From positions 75,170,705 to 75,234,704 of the forward strand of contig CP136067.1 in NCBI GenBank assembly GCA_032622095.1: a stretch of DNA of 64,000 bases, in the 5' to 3' direction. Within the stretch, counting starts at the first letter, position 1. Each line of letters begins with the position of its first letter. This document shows, one piece after another, positions 47,051 to 59,590 of this stretch. This stretch comes from Siphonodentalium dalli (Eukaryota; Mollusca; Scaphopoda; Gadilida; Siphonodentaliidae). The translations under genes and the position numbers were made by a program. Under the pieces are notes generated by a model. The model was not told where the DNA came from and did no database searches. It was given only the letters and a program-made list of their open reading frames with translations.

Positions 47051-48280
47051 GTCAAAACCATTCATCCAAGCAGATAATTAACACCGTTCCAAAGTCACGC
47101 GCGTGTGTACACACTCTCCCCGTCTGGCTATCTTGTTTCCAGTTGATTTCAACATATACACATGCAATGGACGGATCTACGTAAATTGTGAAAAAAAAAC
47201 TATATGGATATATACTTAGCTAGATCATATCATGATCTCTACCCTGACTATATATACGCCCGTAGAGATAATTCTACACAGTTCAAATAATGTGAAATTT
47301 TTCATGTTCTGATAGGGAAGTTTATAAACAATTAAACAAAAAACAGTGCAGCTAATATATTCTTAGTTAATGTCATTCCTCGGTAAATACTGTATTCCAC
47401 AGTGTATGTAGGTCACGAAGATCCCAGCTCGATGTTCCATGAAATATGTCACTTTGTTGAGTCGGGTAATCAATTCAATGTTTATTTCGATGTCGACTCA
47501 CAAAAGTCACAGACAAATCATGCAATCTGGGGTTGTGACCACCCCTATTGTGAAATATATTACTGTGTTGTTTGTTCAATGCTATAAAGTTCTCCGTCAG
47601 AATATTAAAAAGTTCTCATATTTTTAACGGGTTAAATATGATCTCCACGGTAGCCAGAGTATAAAATTCATGACATGATCTAATACTTGGCGACCCATTC
47701 CTATATTCTATAAGAGAGAAATATGTTCAGCATATACTACAAATCATGGAATTCACTACGATAATGATGTTGGGTTGAAATTTAAATACAAATGCATCTC
47801 AACATATTAATTACTTATTATATAAGTAATATTATGTTCCTTTCCGAACCCCCTCCCCCAAATCGCAGCATCGCCACGTCTCTGATAAATGCAGAATGAC
47901 CGTCCTATCGTTGCATTCTTGTCAACTGAGACCATTGTTCTCGCAGGGTCACTTACGATCAAATTGAAACACCTTTATCGCGTACCGAAAACTATAGAGA
48001 CGCCGGGGAAGCTTATTTACGAATACACCCGGAAATCCTCGGCTGTTGTCGGTGGTTGCATCATCCAAAATGGCTGGTTGTTTTGTTTCAAATGTTCGGG
48101 TTCCGAACATTGCGTTTTTGTTGTAATTTTTATGACTTGAATGCGTCTTTTTGGGACTTATATTGGTCGTAGACGGGTAGTTTGGGGCATTTATCTACCT
48201 ATTTTGATACCGGGAAAATTTCAAAAGCGAATATTATTTTGTGTATTTTGGAGCGAAACCGCCATGTGGCTTTAAACTAA
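47051..48280. other. No gene recognised
   Basis: No domain or splice-bounded exon found. Short open frames at 47,402-47,587 and 47,889-48,140 have no recognisable content. Confidence 0.35.
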
Positions 48281-48281
48281 A

Positions 48282-48541
48282 AAAAAAGTGCTGAAGGGTA
48301 CACATGATTTGAAAATGTGCTGAAGGGTACACAGGGTTTGAAATGACGTTAGTTTTCGTATCTGCGATGATTTCTGTTAGAGAATAATTGTTTACGTTCC
48401 AATGAACATTAAAATGAACTGAAATGCGCGCCAGACTCTCAGAAACACAGTTTAAGTAACGGTGTTATTGGTGAGCACAAACCCTGTGTACCCTTCAGCA
48501 CATGTTCAAACCCTGTGTACCTTTCAGCACTTTTTTTGGCG
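48282..48541. repeat. Inverted-repeat MITE, ~260 bp
   Basis: AAAAAAAGTGCTGAAGGGTAC appears twice in the left end and is mirrored twice in the right end (GTACCCTTCAGCAC, GTACCTTTCAGCAC...TTTTTTT). Each end is thus a tandem pair of the terminal motif. Confidence 0.8.
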
Positions 48542-48838
48542 AGAGTGACCCCTTCAGCTATAGTAACCGTTAGTTGGACTGCGCATGTTCAGGGCAAGAT
48601 CCCGAGTAAAACATTGATATAAAGCACTGTTTGAAGCTTTGATGCGAAATCGTGGCGTATCCTTGGTTTATACATCTACTTGCGACGGAATCGCAGTTGT
48701 GCGGACGTAAAAATCGTAGACGAAACACTTCCCACATACGATTGAATCGTGGTCGTCTGAAAGTTCACTAATTTTAGGATGTCGATTTATGAAACACTTC
48801 AGGCGATAGTGTGTGGGATTTCTTGCCATTCAATTTGT

Positions 48839-49000
48839 TATATGGAGAGTTGTCACTTCATTGGACTGGTGACGTGAAATAATTCACGAGAGGCAGGGAC
48901 ATTGTACAAACACGAGAGCGTATTTTTTTTTTTTTTAAATAATCCCTGCCTCGAATTAATTATTTCACGTGACCAGTTCAATCAAGTGATTATTCTGTTT
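48839..49000. repeat. Fold-back repeat
   Basis: GACTGGTGACGTGAAATAATT and CGAGAGGCAGGGA are mirrored by TCCCTGCCTCG and AATTATTTCACGTGACCAGT. Arms near 50 bp with a poly-T in the spacer. Confidence 0.75.
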
Positions 49001-49599
49001 ATTTTATATTCCACTATTAACATCTGATTTTTCAGAAATCCGAATAATACCGCCACAAGTTTCGATAGCGGGTATCGATACATAACGCGCTAGTTAAAGT
49101 GACATAATTCACCAGTGAAATTATCGTTTATTATCACATTATCACTCGAGAATCAAGGTATCGCACATAGGAATGCAATATATATCTTTTATTTGTGGTA
49201 GCCTTCCCCACATTCCCGTGAACATCCCTGTCATACAGAGTTGGTTGGATTAAAAATTAAATAGACACCTATTGTAAACGTGTTTATTACCCAAACAAAT
49301 ATGTACATAGATGTTACATTAACAAATTAATATCTGGCAGGGAGCAGTATGATACAGATACCACCTTATGCACGACGTCGTCCATTTATTACGAAGATCC
49401 TGGTGGAACAGTTCATGAATTCTGGGTCTTTTTTTGAAACCGGTATAAGCTTGACAATATGTTTATAGATATATATGTATATATGTACATGTTTTGCGAC
49501 GATGGAACCGCCATTACATGAGGAAAATCATTCTCCATTTGTATGAGCTCCATACTTGGGTATAGACTTATGGGCGCCGTTCTTCTATTTATTACCTAT

Positions 49600-50975
49600 T
49601 TTGTGATATGAATAATTCATTTTGTGATATCAGAAAATGAATATATGATATCACAAAATCGAATATATGATATCATAAATTGTAAGCATTTAGTGATATC
49701 ACATTTTCGATTTTATGAAATCATATATTCATTTTGTGATATCACTTATTTGAATTTGAGATATTATCATATATTCATTTTGTGATTAAAAGACTATTTA
49801 TTGACATCACTAAATGCATTTAGTGATATCATAAAATATTTATTGATATCATAAAAGAATTTATGATATAACAAAATCTAATTATTATCACTAAATGCTA
49901 TTCGATTTTGATATCTTGAATTCATTTTATGATATCACTAATTCGAATTAGTGATATCATATATTCATACATAATAGTTAATTTATATCACATAGCCGTT
50001 CTTCTATTTTTTTTTTTTATACATATTTAGTGATAATATGATTATACGTAAACGTAATTTGCGCCCGCTTGTTACTCTTCATGTGATTATCGGATGAATT
50101 TTTATCTTTCGAAAGATTTGATGATAAACCCTAACGGGACACAAGAAAATTATATATGTAAATTATCACATATAACGTAAATGTGGATGTTTAACCTGCC
50201 CGTGTAATACGAGTCTCAACTGTCTGGCAATCGACGCAGCCCTGTCTGTAAGTTTGTGCGGCGATGTAGGTTGTGACGTCATGATGTACGTCTTGATGTC
50301 ATGACGCCTTTACTGGTTTCCCAAGAAGCAATCTTAAAATGACTCTGTGATCTTTCAATCGGAACTTATAGTTTCCGTTTGTCGGCCTTGAACTTTGCGA
50401 ATATTTCTTCAATCTTTTAGGAGGAAATACCGTTAGAAAATGGAAGATCGAATCTAAACGACCAGTAAGGCCACTAGAATCCTCTTTCGGGGCAAATAAT
50501 TTTTAATAATTTTATAAAATATGCGAAACTTTTTCATGCAATTTCAGTTTTTGTTAACCAGGGCTTTGGTTTAAGTTACATTCAATCTTTTAAATATCTT
50601 TGGCTTTAGGAGCATGGTGTTCCTACGTATGATGAAGTATAGCTAACATTTACCGGAACAAAGATTGTTTTTGTCCTGGAGCATTTTGCCCAATTACACA
50701 TTTCGAGGTGGTATTAATCAATACAAAATGGCGGCCGTCGCCAACAATAATTTTTTCGACTCGGCTGACCCTTGAGTTATGAATAAATTATTTTATTTTA
50801 GGTATGTTCAATCTATTTTTAGATTGGGCTGAAAAAGTCGATTAGTATATCTCATATCCGTATACGAATACCCTAGGTAGTTTCGCTTCCGCGGGAAGCC
50901 GCGGGCACTATAAATAATTCATTTTATGATATCACTAAATGAATATATGATATCGCAAAATCGAATATATGATAC
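49600..50975. repeat. Left GTGATATCAC palindrome cluster
   Basis: Many copies of (T)GATATCA(C) embedded in AAAATCGAATATATGATATCAC-like units, dense at 49,600-49,990 and recurring at 50,920-50,975. Between them (50,040-50,900) no gene or repeat was recognised, apart from TGACGTCA at 50,274. Confidence 0.75.
50274..50281. promoter_or_regulatory. CRE-like TGACGTCA site
   Basis: Perfect TGACGTCA inside element II; a second occurs at 51,421-51,428. No gene adjacent. Confidence 0.25.
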
Positions 50976-51417
50976 ATGAATCGTTACAAACACATTGTGT
51001 ATATAACACATTTATCTACCATTGGTGCGACAGAATCCACCGCACAAATTACATTTTAGGAGTTTCTTAAATGCCAAAAACTGTTGAATTTATGTCCGAC
51101 GATTGGCTTTCTTGAGTAAATTCTCCCAACATGCAAAGGTATCTGTGTCACGCGATTAGCTCGCTTTACTAAATTCTCACAACTTGCAAGTTCACGCACG
51201 CGAATATGCCTAACGGAAATTGTATTCAATGGACAAATCTCGTACACTTATAATAAATACTGAACAAATACATATTAGTTACTTTGTGATATGTTATACC
51301 ATAATACCCATAATGGTAGCCTGGAAGGCAATCAAATAATGTTAAAACCTTGGAACTATTTCGTTATAGTACGCAAGACTATACGTTGGAATGTCGTTTT
51401 GATTATCCACGCGATTG

Positions 51418-52560
51418 ATGTGACGTCATAGATGAGCGGTCTTGGCCCCAACGGGGCTTATTTTTCGAGTTTAATTTTTTTCTTTACACACGGAAAAATT
51501 ATACATCATATGAAAGTAGAAGATGTAGGCTTCATGTTCCGCCCTGCTGTAAAATGTGAAAGTGGTGCCGTTGCCATGGAAACAGAATGTAAACAATGTA
51601 GACACAGTTTGATATTAAACCATTTCCGCAAATGGTAAAAACTAATTTAAGCCCATTCTATGACAGGAACAGACGTTGACGATCATTTATTGACGAATTG
51701 TCCACTATAACTATGTTCCAACGATTCCAGTATTAAATAGGATGCACATATAGGTTATACGGGTCTTTATTGCCATTTTGGGGTGAAAAATGGTGATTTT
51801 TTCCAAAAATGCGATAATTTTGGAATTGAAACATTTATTGAATACTACACTGGTTACAATAATAATTTATGCATTATTATGATGGCATCATACGTGTACT
51901 TAAAATTAATTTGGATAAAACTGCCGAAAAGGCCCAATACCAAGAGAAATACCTGTTACCATGGAAACGATATTTAAAAATACAAAAAATGCCGTTATTG
52001 GAAAGAAATGAAGACCTATAACCCTTGCGACACAATATAACTTTTTGAAATTTGTTTTTTATGACATGCACTTTTAATCCGGACTTCTGTGTTGGGTAAT
52101 TGATGCAGTTTATTCTGCTGTTGTCATGGAAACGGACCAAATTTCGCCAAATAATGATGTTTTTTTCCCATAGAGCTGACATTTAAAGCATGTAATTTTA
52201 TGAAACAAAGCGTATTATGACAACCCGTTATAGATGTCTCAAAACCTTTTTCAAAGATTACTATTTCCCAATTATCCCAGTAGTAGCTAGGATGCACATA
52301 TAGGATATTAAGGTTTTATTGCCATTTTGGGGTAAAAACTGTAATTTTTTGCAAAAAATGCGATAATTTTGGAATTGAAACATTTATTTGATACTACATT
52401 GGTTACAGTAATAATTTATACATATTATGATGGCTTCTTACGTGTGCTTCAATCTAGTTTTGATAAAACTGCACAAAAAGCCCAATACCCTGAGAAATAC
52501 CTATCACCATGGAAACGATATTAAAAAATACACAAAATTTCATTATTGGAAAGAAATGAA
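51418..52560. repeat. Left inner arm of element II, internally duplicated
   Basis: Two ~550-bp direct units begin at AGGATGCACATATAGG (51,739 and 52,289) and contain CATTTTGGGGT, AATTTTGGAATTGAAAC and CCATGGAAACGATATT. The whole is the reverse complement of 56,780-57,975. The 100-codon frame at 51,877-52,182 is not a gene: it recurs only because the repeat does. Confidence 0.85.
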
Positions 52561-52744
52561 GTTCTGTACTTACTCAGAATAACGGCATAACAAGTTCCTG
52601 GAATATATCACATCCGAACCCCTTTGGGTCAAATGTGGACATGCATGATTAAAATGGGTCAGGCAGTGTGATGATAGTGAGGATTGCTATGCAAATGCGG
52701 TGATATGGTATACCATAGCTGCCTTATGTCAAGCTCAGGCAATA

Positions 52745-55597
52745 TATCCGGTTAATATATCAATATATGTGGTTAGTTAGTCAATAGATGCAGCCTCTTT
52801 GCAATTATATTTGGCTACTTTGTCAATATTGGAGGTTAGTTAGTCAATATATGCAGATAATATGTCAATATATGTGGTTAGTTAAGTCAATATATGCAGC
52901 TACTTTGCAAATATATGCAGCTACGTTTCCAATATATGTGGTTAGTTGGTCAATACTTTGTCCATTAATTTGGTTAGTTAGTCAATATATGTAGCAAATT
53001 AGTCAATATATTCGGTTAGTTAGTCATTATATGCAGTTTCTTTGTCAATAAATGTGGTAAGTTAGTCAATATATACATCTATTTTGCCAAAATGTGCAAT
53101 TGCATTGACAATATATCCAGCTACTTTATCAATATATATATATATATATGATTAGTTAGTCATTGTATGCAGCTGCTTAGTCAATATATGTGGTTAGTTA
53201 GTCATTATATGCAACTACTTAGTCAATATTTGTGGTCAGTTAGTCATTATAGGCATCTGCATTGTCAATATATGCGGTTAGTTAGTCATTATATGAAGCT
53301 ACTTAGTCAATATATGTGGTCAGTTAGTCATTATATGCAGCTACTTAGTCAATATGTGTGGTCAGTTAGTCATTATATGCAACTACTTAGTCAATATATG
53401 CGGTTAGTTAGTCATTATATGCAGCTAATTAGTCAATATTTGTGGTCAGTTAGTCATTATAGGCATCTACATTGTCAATATATGCAGTTAGTTAGTCAGT
53501 ATATGCAGCTAATTAGTCAATATATGTGGTCAGTTAGTCATTATATGCATCTACTTAGTCAATATATGCGGTCAGTTAGTCATTATATGCAACTACTTAG
53601 TCAATATATGCGGTTAGTTAGTCATTATATGCAGCTAATTAGTCAATATTTGTGGTCAGTTAGTCATTATAGGCATCTACATTGTCAATATATGCAGTTA
53701 GTTAGTCAGTATATGCAGCTAATTAGTCAATATATGTGGTCAGTTAGTCATTATATGCAGCTACTTAGTCAATATATGCGATCAGTTAGTCATTATATGC
53801 AGCTACTTAGTCAATATATGCGGTTAGTTAGTCATTATATGCAACTACTTAGTCAATATATCCGGTTAATATATCAATATATGTGGTTAGTTAGTCAATA
53901 GATGCAGCCTCTTTGCAATTATATTTGGCTACTTTGTCAATATTGGAGGTTAGTTAGTCAATATATGCAGATAATTTGTCAATATATGTGGTTAGTTAAG
54001 TCAATATATGCAGCTACTTTGCAACTATATGCAATATATTCAAATATATGTGGTTAGTTGGTCAATACTTTGGCCATTAATTTGGTTAGTTAGTCAACAT
54101 ATGTAGCAAATTAATCAATATATGCGGTTAGTTAGTCAATATATGTTTGTTAGTTAGTCATTATATGCAGTTACTTAGTCAATATATGTGTCAGTTAGTC
54201 ATTATATGGAGCTACTTAGTCAATATATGTGGTCAGTTAGTCATTATATGCAGCTACTTAGTCAATATATGCGATCAGTTAGTCATTATATGCAGCTACT
54301 TAGTCAATATATGCGGTTAGTTAGTCATTATATGCAACTACTTAGTCAATATATGTGGTCAGTTAGTCATTATATGCAACTACTTAGTCAATATATGTGG
54401 TCAGTTATTCATTATATGCAACTACTTAGTCAATATATGCGGTTAGTTAGTCATTATATGCAGCTAATTAGTCAATATATATGGTCAGTTAGTCATTATA
54501 TGCAGCCAATTGGTCAATATATGCGACCAGTTAGTCATTATATGCAGCTACTTAGTCAATATATGCGGTTAGTTAGTCATTATATTCAACTACTAAGTCA
54601 ATATTTGTGGTCAGTTAGTCATTATATTCATCTACTTAGTCAATATATGCGGTCAGTTAGTCATTACATGCAACTACTTAGTCAATATATGCGGTTAGTT
54701 AGTCATTATATGCAGCCAATTAGTCAATATATATGGTCAGTTAGTCATTATATGCAACTACTTAGTCAATATATGCGGTTAGTTAGTCATTATATGCAAC
54801 TACTAAGTCAATATTTGTGGTCAGTTAGTCATTATATTCATCTACTTAGTCAATATATGCGGTCAGTTAGTCATTACATGCAACTACTTAGTCAATATAT
54901 GCGGTTAGTTAGTCATTATATGCAGCTAATTAGTCAATATATATGGTCAGTTAGTCATTATATGCAGCTAATTGGTCAATATATGCGATCAGTAAGTCAT
55001 TATATGCAGCTACTTAGTCAATATATGCGGTTAGTTAGTCATTATATGCAACTACTTAGTCAATATTTGTGGTCAGTTAGTCATTATATTCATCTACTTA
55101 GTCAATATATGCGGTCAGTTAGTCATTATATGCAACTAATTAGTCAATATTTGGTCAGTTAGTTATATGCAGCTACTTGGTCAATATATGCGGTCAGTTA
55201 GTCATTATATGCGGCTACTTAGTCAATATATGCGGATAGTTAGTCATTATATGCAGCTACTTAGTCAATATAAGCAGTTAGTCATTATGTGTAGATACTT
55301 AGTCAACGTGTGTGGTTAGTTAGTCATTATATGCAGTTACTCAGTCAATATATAAAGTCAGTTAGTCATTATATGCAGCTAATTAGTCAATATGTGTGGT
55401 CAGTTAGTCATTATAGGCATCTACATTGTCAATATATGCAGTTAGTCAGTCATTATATGCAACTACTTAGTCAATGTATGTGATCAGTTAGTCATTATAT
55501 TTTGCTACTTAGTCAATATATGCGGTTAGATAGTCATTATATGCAGCTACTTTGTCAATATATGTGGTCAGTTTGTCATTATATTCAGCTACTTAGA
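52745..55597 (+). repeat. 42-bp satellite, forward array
   Basis: Around 65-70 units built from two ~21-bp half-units: AGTCAATATATGTGGTCAGT and TAGTCATTATATGCAGCTACT. A segment at 52,745-53,170 recurs diverged at 53,858-54,190, showing block duplication. Because 42 is divisible by three, long open frames (53,167-53,901 and 54,188-55,162) appear with a 14-residue period. Confidence 0.95.
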
Positions 55598-56118
55598 CAA
55601 AGTAGATGCATATATTGACTAACTAACCGCATTTATTAACTAATGATCTACACATAATGACTAACTAACCACATTTATTGACTAAGTAGCTGCATATAAT
55701 GACTAACTAACTGTATATATTGACTAAGTAGCTGCATATAATGACTAACTGACCACATATATTGACTAAGTAGCTGCATATAATGACTAACTGACACATA
55801 TTTTGACTAAGTAACTGCATATAATGACTAACTAACAAACATATATTGACTAACTAACCGCATATATTGACTAATTTGCTACATATATTGACTAACCAAA
55901 TTAATAGCCAAAGTATTGACCAACTAACCACATATATTGGAATATATTGCATATATTTGCAAAGTAGCTGCATATATTGACTTAACTAACCACATATATT
56001 GACAAATTATCTGCATATATTGACTAACTAACCTCCAATATTGACAAAGTAGCCAAATATAATTGCAAAGAGGCTGCATCTATTGACTAACTAACCACAT
56101 ATATTGATATATTAACCG
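55598..56118 (-). repeat. 42-bp satellite, inverted array
   Basis: About 12 units of the same satellite in reverse orientation. The switch is at CTACTTAGACAAAGTAG (55,589-55,605). The far end repeats the special units of 52,745-52,990 in reverse (CCGGTTAATATATCAATATA). Confidence 0.92.
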
Positions 56119-57975
56119 GATGTATTGCCTGAGGTTGACATAAGGCAGCTATGGCGTACCATATCACCGCATTTGCATAGCAATCCTCACTATTATCACA
56201 CTGCCTGACCCATTTTAATCATGCAGGTCTACATTTGACCCAAAGGGGTTCGGATGTGATATATTCCAGGAACTTGTTATGCCGTTATTCTGAGTAAGTA
56301 CAGGTAATTACTATTTAGGGATGTAGCTTATAATCATCAACTATTTGCTTTCAAATCAGTTTCATAATTCCCAGACAGCGAATCTTTTAAAATCCTATCA
56401 TGGCATTTTCCAGATACGTGGTGTTGGTTTTTAAACATACCCGTAATTTTTCACACAATTTCCAATAATAAAAAAAATTGTGCAAAACACATCACTATTT
56501 AGACAATTTTCTTCTAGATCCACAGAAACAGCTGAGAAATTGGGAATAAAATGATCAAAACACGTGGACTCTGAGTCTGATGAGTACCATGTCAGGGTGC
56601 GTTCACATAATGGTAAATGTGTCTGGCAAACCTGCAGGAAAGTCGTCTTAGGGGTGCTCTTATCCCCTATTGTATTATATATATGAGTTGAAGATTTTGA
56701 AATACCTATAACAGGTTGTTACAATATGTTTTGCTTTATAAAATTCACAATTTAAATGTCCAGTTTATAGGGGAAAAATTCATTATTCATTATTCAAAAA
56801 GTTAATTTGTGTCGCAATGGTCATTTCTTTCCAATAATGAATTTTTTTTTTTAAATATCATTTCCATGGCGATAGGTATTTCTCAGGGTATTGGGCTTTC
56901 TGCAGTTTTATCAAAACTAGATTGAAGCACACGTAAGAAGCCATCATAATATGTTTAAATTATTACTGTAACCAATGTAGTATCAAATAAATGTTTCAAT
57001 TCCAAAATTATCGCATTTTTTGCAAAAATTAACAGTTTTTACCCCAAAATGGCAATAAAACCTTCATATCCTATATGTGCATCCTAGCTACTACTGGTAT
57101 AATTGGGAAATAGTAATCTTTGAAAAAGGTTTTGAGACATCTATAACGGGTTGTCATAATACGCTTTGCTTCATAAAATTACATGCTTTAAATGTCAGCT
57201 CTATGGGGAAAAAACATCATTATTTGGTGATATTTGGTCCGTTTCCATGGCAACAGCTGAATAAACCGCATCAATTACCCAACACAGAAGTCCGGATTAA
57301 AAGTGCAATTCATAAAAAACAAATTTCAAAAAGTTATATTGTGTCGCAAGGGTTATAGGTCTTCATTTCTTTCCAATAACGGCATTTTTTGTATTTTTAA
57401 ATATCGTTTCCATGGTAACAGGTATTTCTCTTGGTATTGGGCCTTTTCGGCAGTTTTATCTAAATTAATTTTAAGTACACGTATGATGCCATCATAATAA
57501 TGCATAAATTATTACTGTAACCAATGTAGTATTCAATACATGTTCCAATTCCAAAATTATCGCATTTTTTTGCAAAAATCACCATTTTTAACCCAAAATG
57601 GCAATAAAGACCCGTATAACCTATATGTGCATCCTATTTAATACTGGAATCGTTGGAACATAGTTATATGGACAAATCATCAACAAATGATCTTCAACGT
57701 CTGTTCCTGTCCTAGAATGGGCTTAAATTAGTTTTTGCCATTTGCGGAAATGGTTTAATATCAAACTGTGTCTACATTGTTTACATTCTGTTTCCATGGC
57801 AACGGCACCACTTTCACATTTTACAGCAGGGCGGAACATGAAGCCTACATCTTCTACTTTCATATGATATATAATTTTTCCGTGTGTAAAAGAAAAAATT
57901 AAAAAAAAAAAATTCTGGTCAATACCGCTCCTCTACGTCAGTTCATTCATGATTTTGAACCAGTCAACGACGTCA
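56119..57975. repeat. Right inner arm of element II
   Basis: Reverse complement of the left arm: AAGGCAGCTATGG near 56,140, two diverged ~550-bp units around 56,690-57,100 and 57,120-57,660, and CCGTGTGTAAAAGAAAAAATT near 57,890. The stretch 56,310-56,690 has no visible left-arm partner. Confidence 0.8.
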
Positions 57976-58079
57976 CGAGCGTCTTGTATCGCAACTGCAG
58001 TAACGATACGGATGCTTTTATCGCCAATTCGTTATCGCCAATTGTATCAGGGAATTTCGTAGGAAATGGTAGATAAAAT

Positions 58080-59590
58080 TAAATATTTTATGATATCACA
58101 AAATGGTTTTAAGATTTCACTAATTCCAATTTGTGATATCATACATTAATTTTTGGATATCACAAAATTGAATTATTGATATCACAAAATAGTAAGTATT
58201 TAGTTATATATCAATAATTCGATTTTGTGATATTATAAACTGTTGGGGAATTAGTGATATCACAGACTGATTTTAATATATCACAAAATGGAATTAGTGA
58301 TATAATAAATTCATTTTGTGATATCACAAAATCGAATATATGATATCACAAAAATAAGTAAGCATTTAGTGATATCAATAATTCGATTTTATGATACCAT
58401 AAAATGATATAATATTATCACAAACTGTTGAAGGAATAGTTGTCCAGCTGCCATTTTCTATTTATGGACATTACAACAAGAATTAGTCATATCACACATT
58501 CAGTTTTATGATATCACAAAATGAATTTATGATTTCACAAATTAGAATTAGTGATATCACTAAATGCTTACTATATGGTGATATCAATAATTCGATTTTG
58601 GGATGTCAAAAAATGAATTTATAATATCACAATTTGGAATTAGTGATATCTTAAAATCATTATGTGATACATGTATCATAACATATTTAATAATATCATA
58701 TATTCGATTTTGTGATATCATATATTCGATTTTGTGATATCACAAAAGAACGGCGCCCCATCTAGACTGATTAACTCAGAGCTAAAAGTTAGTGAACATG
58801 GCTGTCTCAATCGGATGTAAAAATATTTTGTGCATGTTTGGTCATGGTGGGTCCCTCAAATTTTCATATACAAAAACGATATACCTTCCAGTACTTTGCA
58901 GCTTGACATATAGTAACTATAGATTTTCATTGCTATAAATTATCTTGTCATATGTCGAAACTGCTGGATATTCAAACATAAATTAGACTAATTTGATATA
59001 TAGTAACTATAGATTTTCATTGTTACAAATTGTCTTGTCATAATATGACATTTTATGTCTTCGATGTTATCTCTAAAGAGTACGCATCCACACAATTCTA
59101 GAATATAGAAAGATACTATACGTATTGGCTTAACATTCAGATGGTCGCAGAAAGAGCTAACATTGATTGTTTTCATTCCTCAAAATGAACTTACAGGCTC
59201 TGAAAGGTCTTCGAGACCCCATATTATTAACCGATCGCAGGCATTTCTGATCCATCACCAATGCAGTGGAGGAAATGTAGTTTTTGAATCATAGTTGTTC
59301 TCGAATTGTGCGATTTTATGATATCATAAAATGATTTAATAATATAAACAAACTGTTGAAGGAATAGTAGTGCAGCTGCCATCTTCTATTTATGGACATC
59401 ACAAAAAGAATTAGTCATATCATAAATTAAATTTTATGATATCACAAAATGAATTTATGATTTCACAAATTAGAATTAGTGATATCACTAAATTCTTACT
59501 ATATGGTGATATCACAACATATTTAATAATATCATATATTCGATTTTGTGATATCATATATTCATTATGTGATATCACAAAAGAACGGCG
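58080..59590. repeat. Right GTGATATCAC palindrome clusters, duplicated end
   Basis: Two clusters (58,080-58,745 and 59,300-59,585) of the GATATCAC units end alike in AAAGAACGGCGCCCCATCTAG and are followed by the same flank (CTGTCTCAATCGGATGTAAA, TTTTGTGCATGTTTGGT). The right end plus its flank has therefore been duplicated (about 58,440-58,890 and 59,345-59,740). Confidence 0.8.

Larger units (their letters stand above)
49572..58759. mobile_element. Giant inverted-repeat element II, ~9.2 kb, with satellite core
   Basis: Outer ends GGGCGCCGTTCTT (49,572) and AAGAACGGCGCCCC (ending 58,759) are inverted. Moving inward on both sides come blocks rich in GTGATATCAC palindromes (49,600-50,975; 58,080-58,745), a shared TTATCTACCATT segment, then ~1.1-kb arms (about 51,418-52,745 and 56,118-57,975). 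At the centre is a 42-bp satellite whose orientation flips at about 55,597. The left half is longer because the satellite has expanded there. No protein domain was found. The flanks do not show a clean target duplication. Confidence 0.75.

Noticed and set aside
53167-55162. Two long open frames with 14-residue repeats as a repetitive secreted or structural protein
   Set aside because: They coincide exactly with a 42-bp satellite whose non-coding flanks and inverted half have the same repeats; the frame is open because the period is a multiple of three.
52745-56118. CRISPR-like array of repeats and spacers
   Set aside because: Units are contiguous with no unique spacers, the sequence is eukaryotic, and no cas genes exist.
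51877-57497. Same ~60-residue sequence on minus strand near 52,000 and plus strand near 57,400, as a duplicated small gene
   Set aside because: Both are parts of the inverted arms of element II and no homology, splice site or codon signal supports coding.
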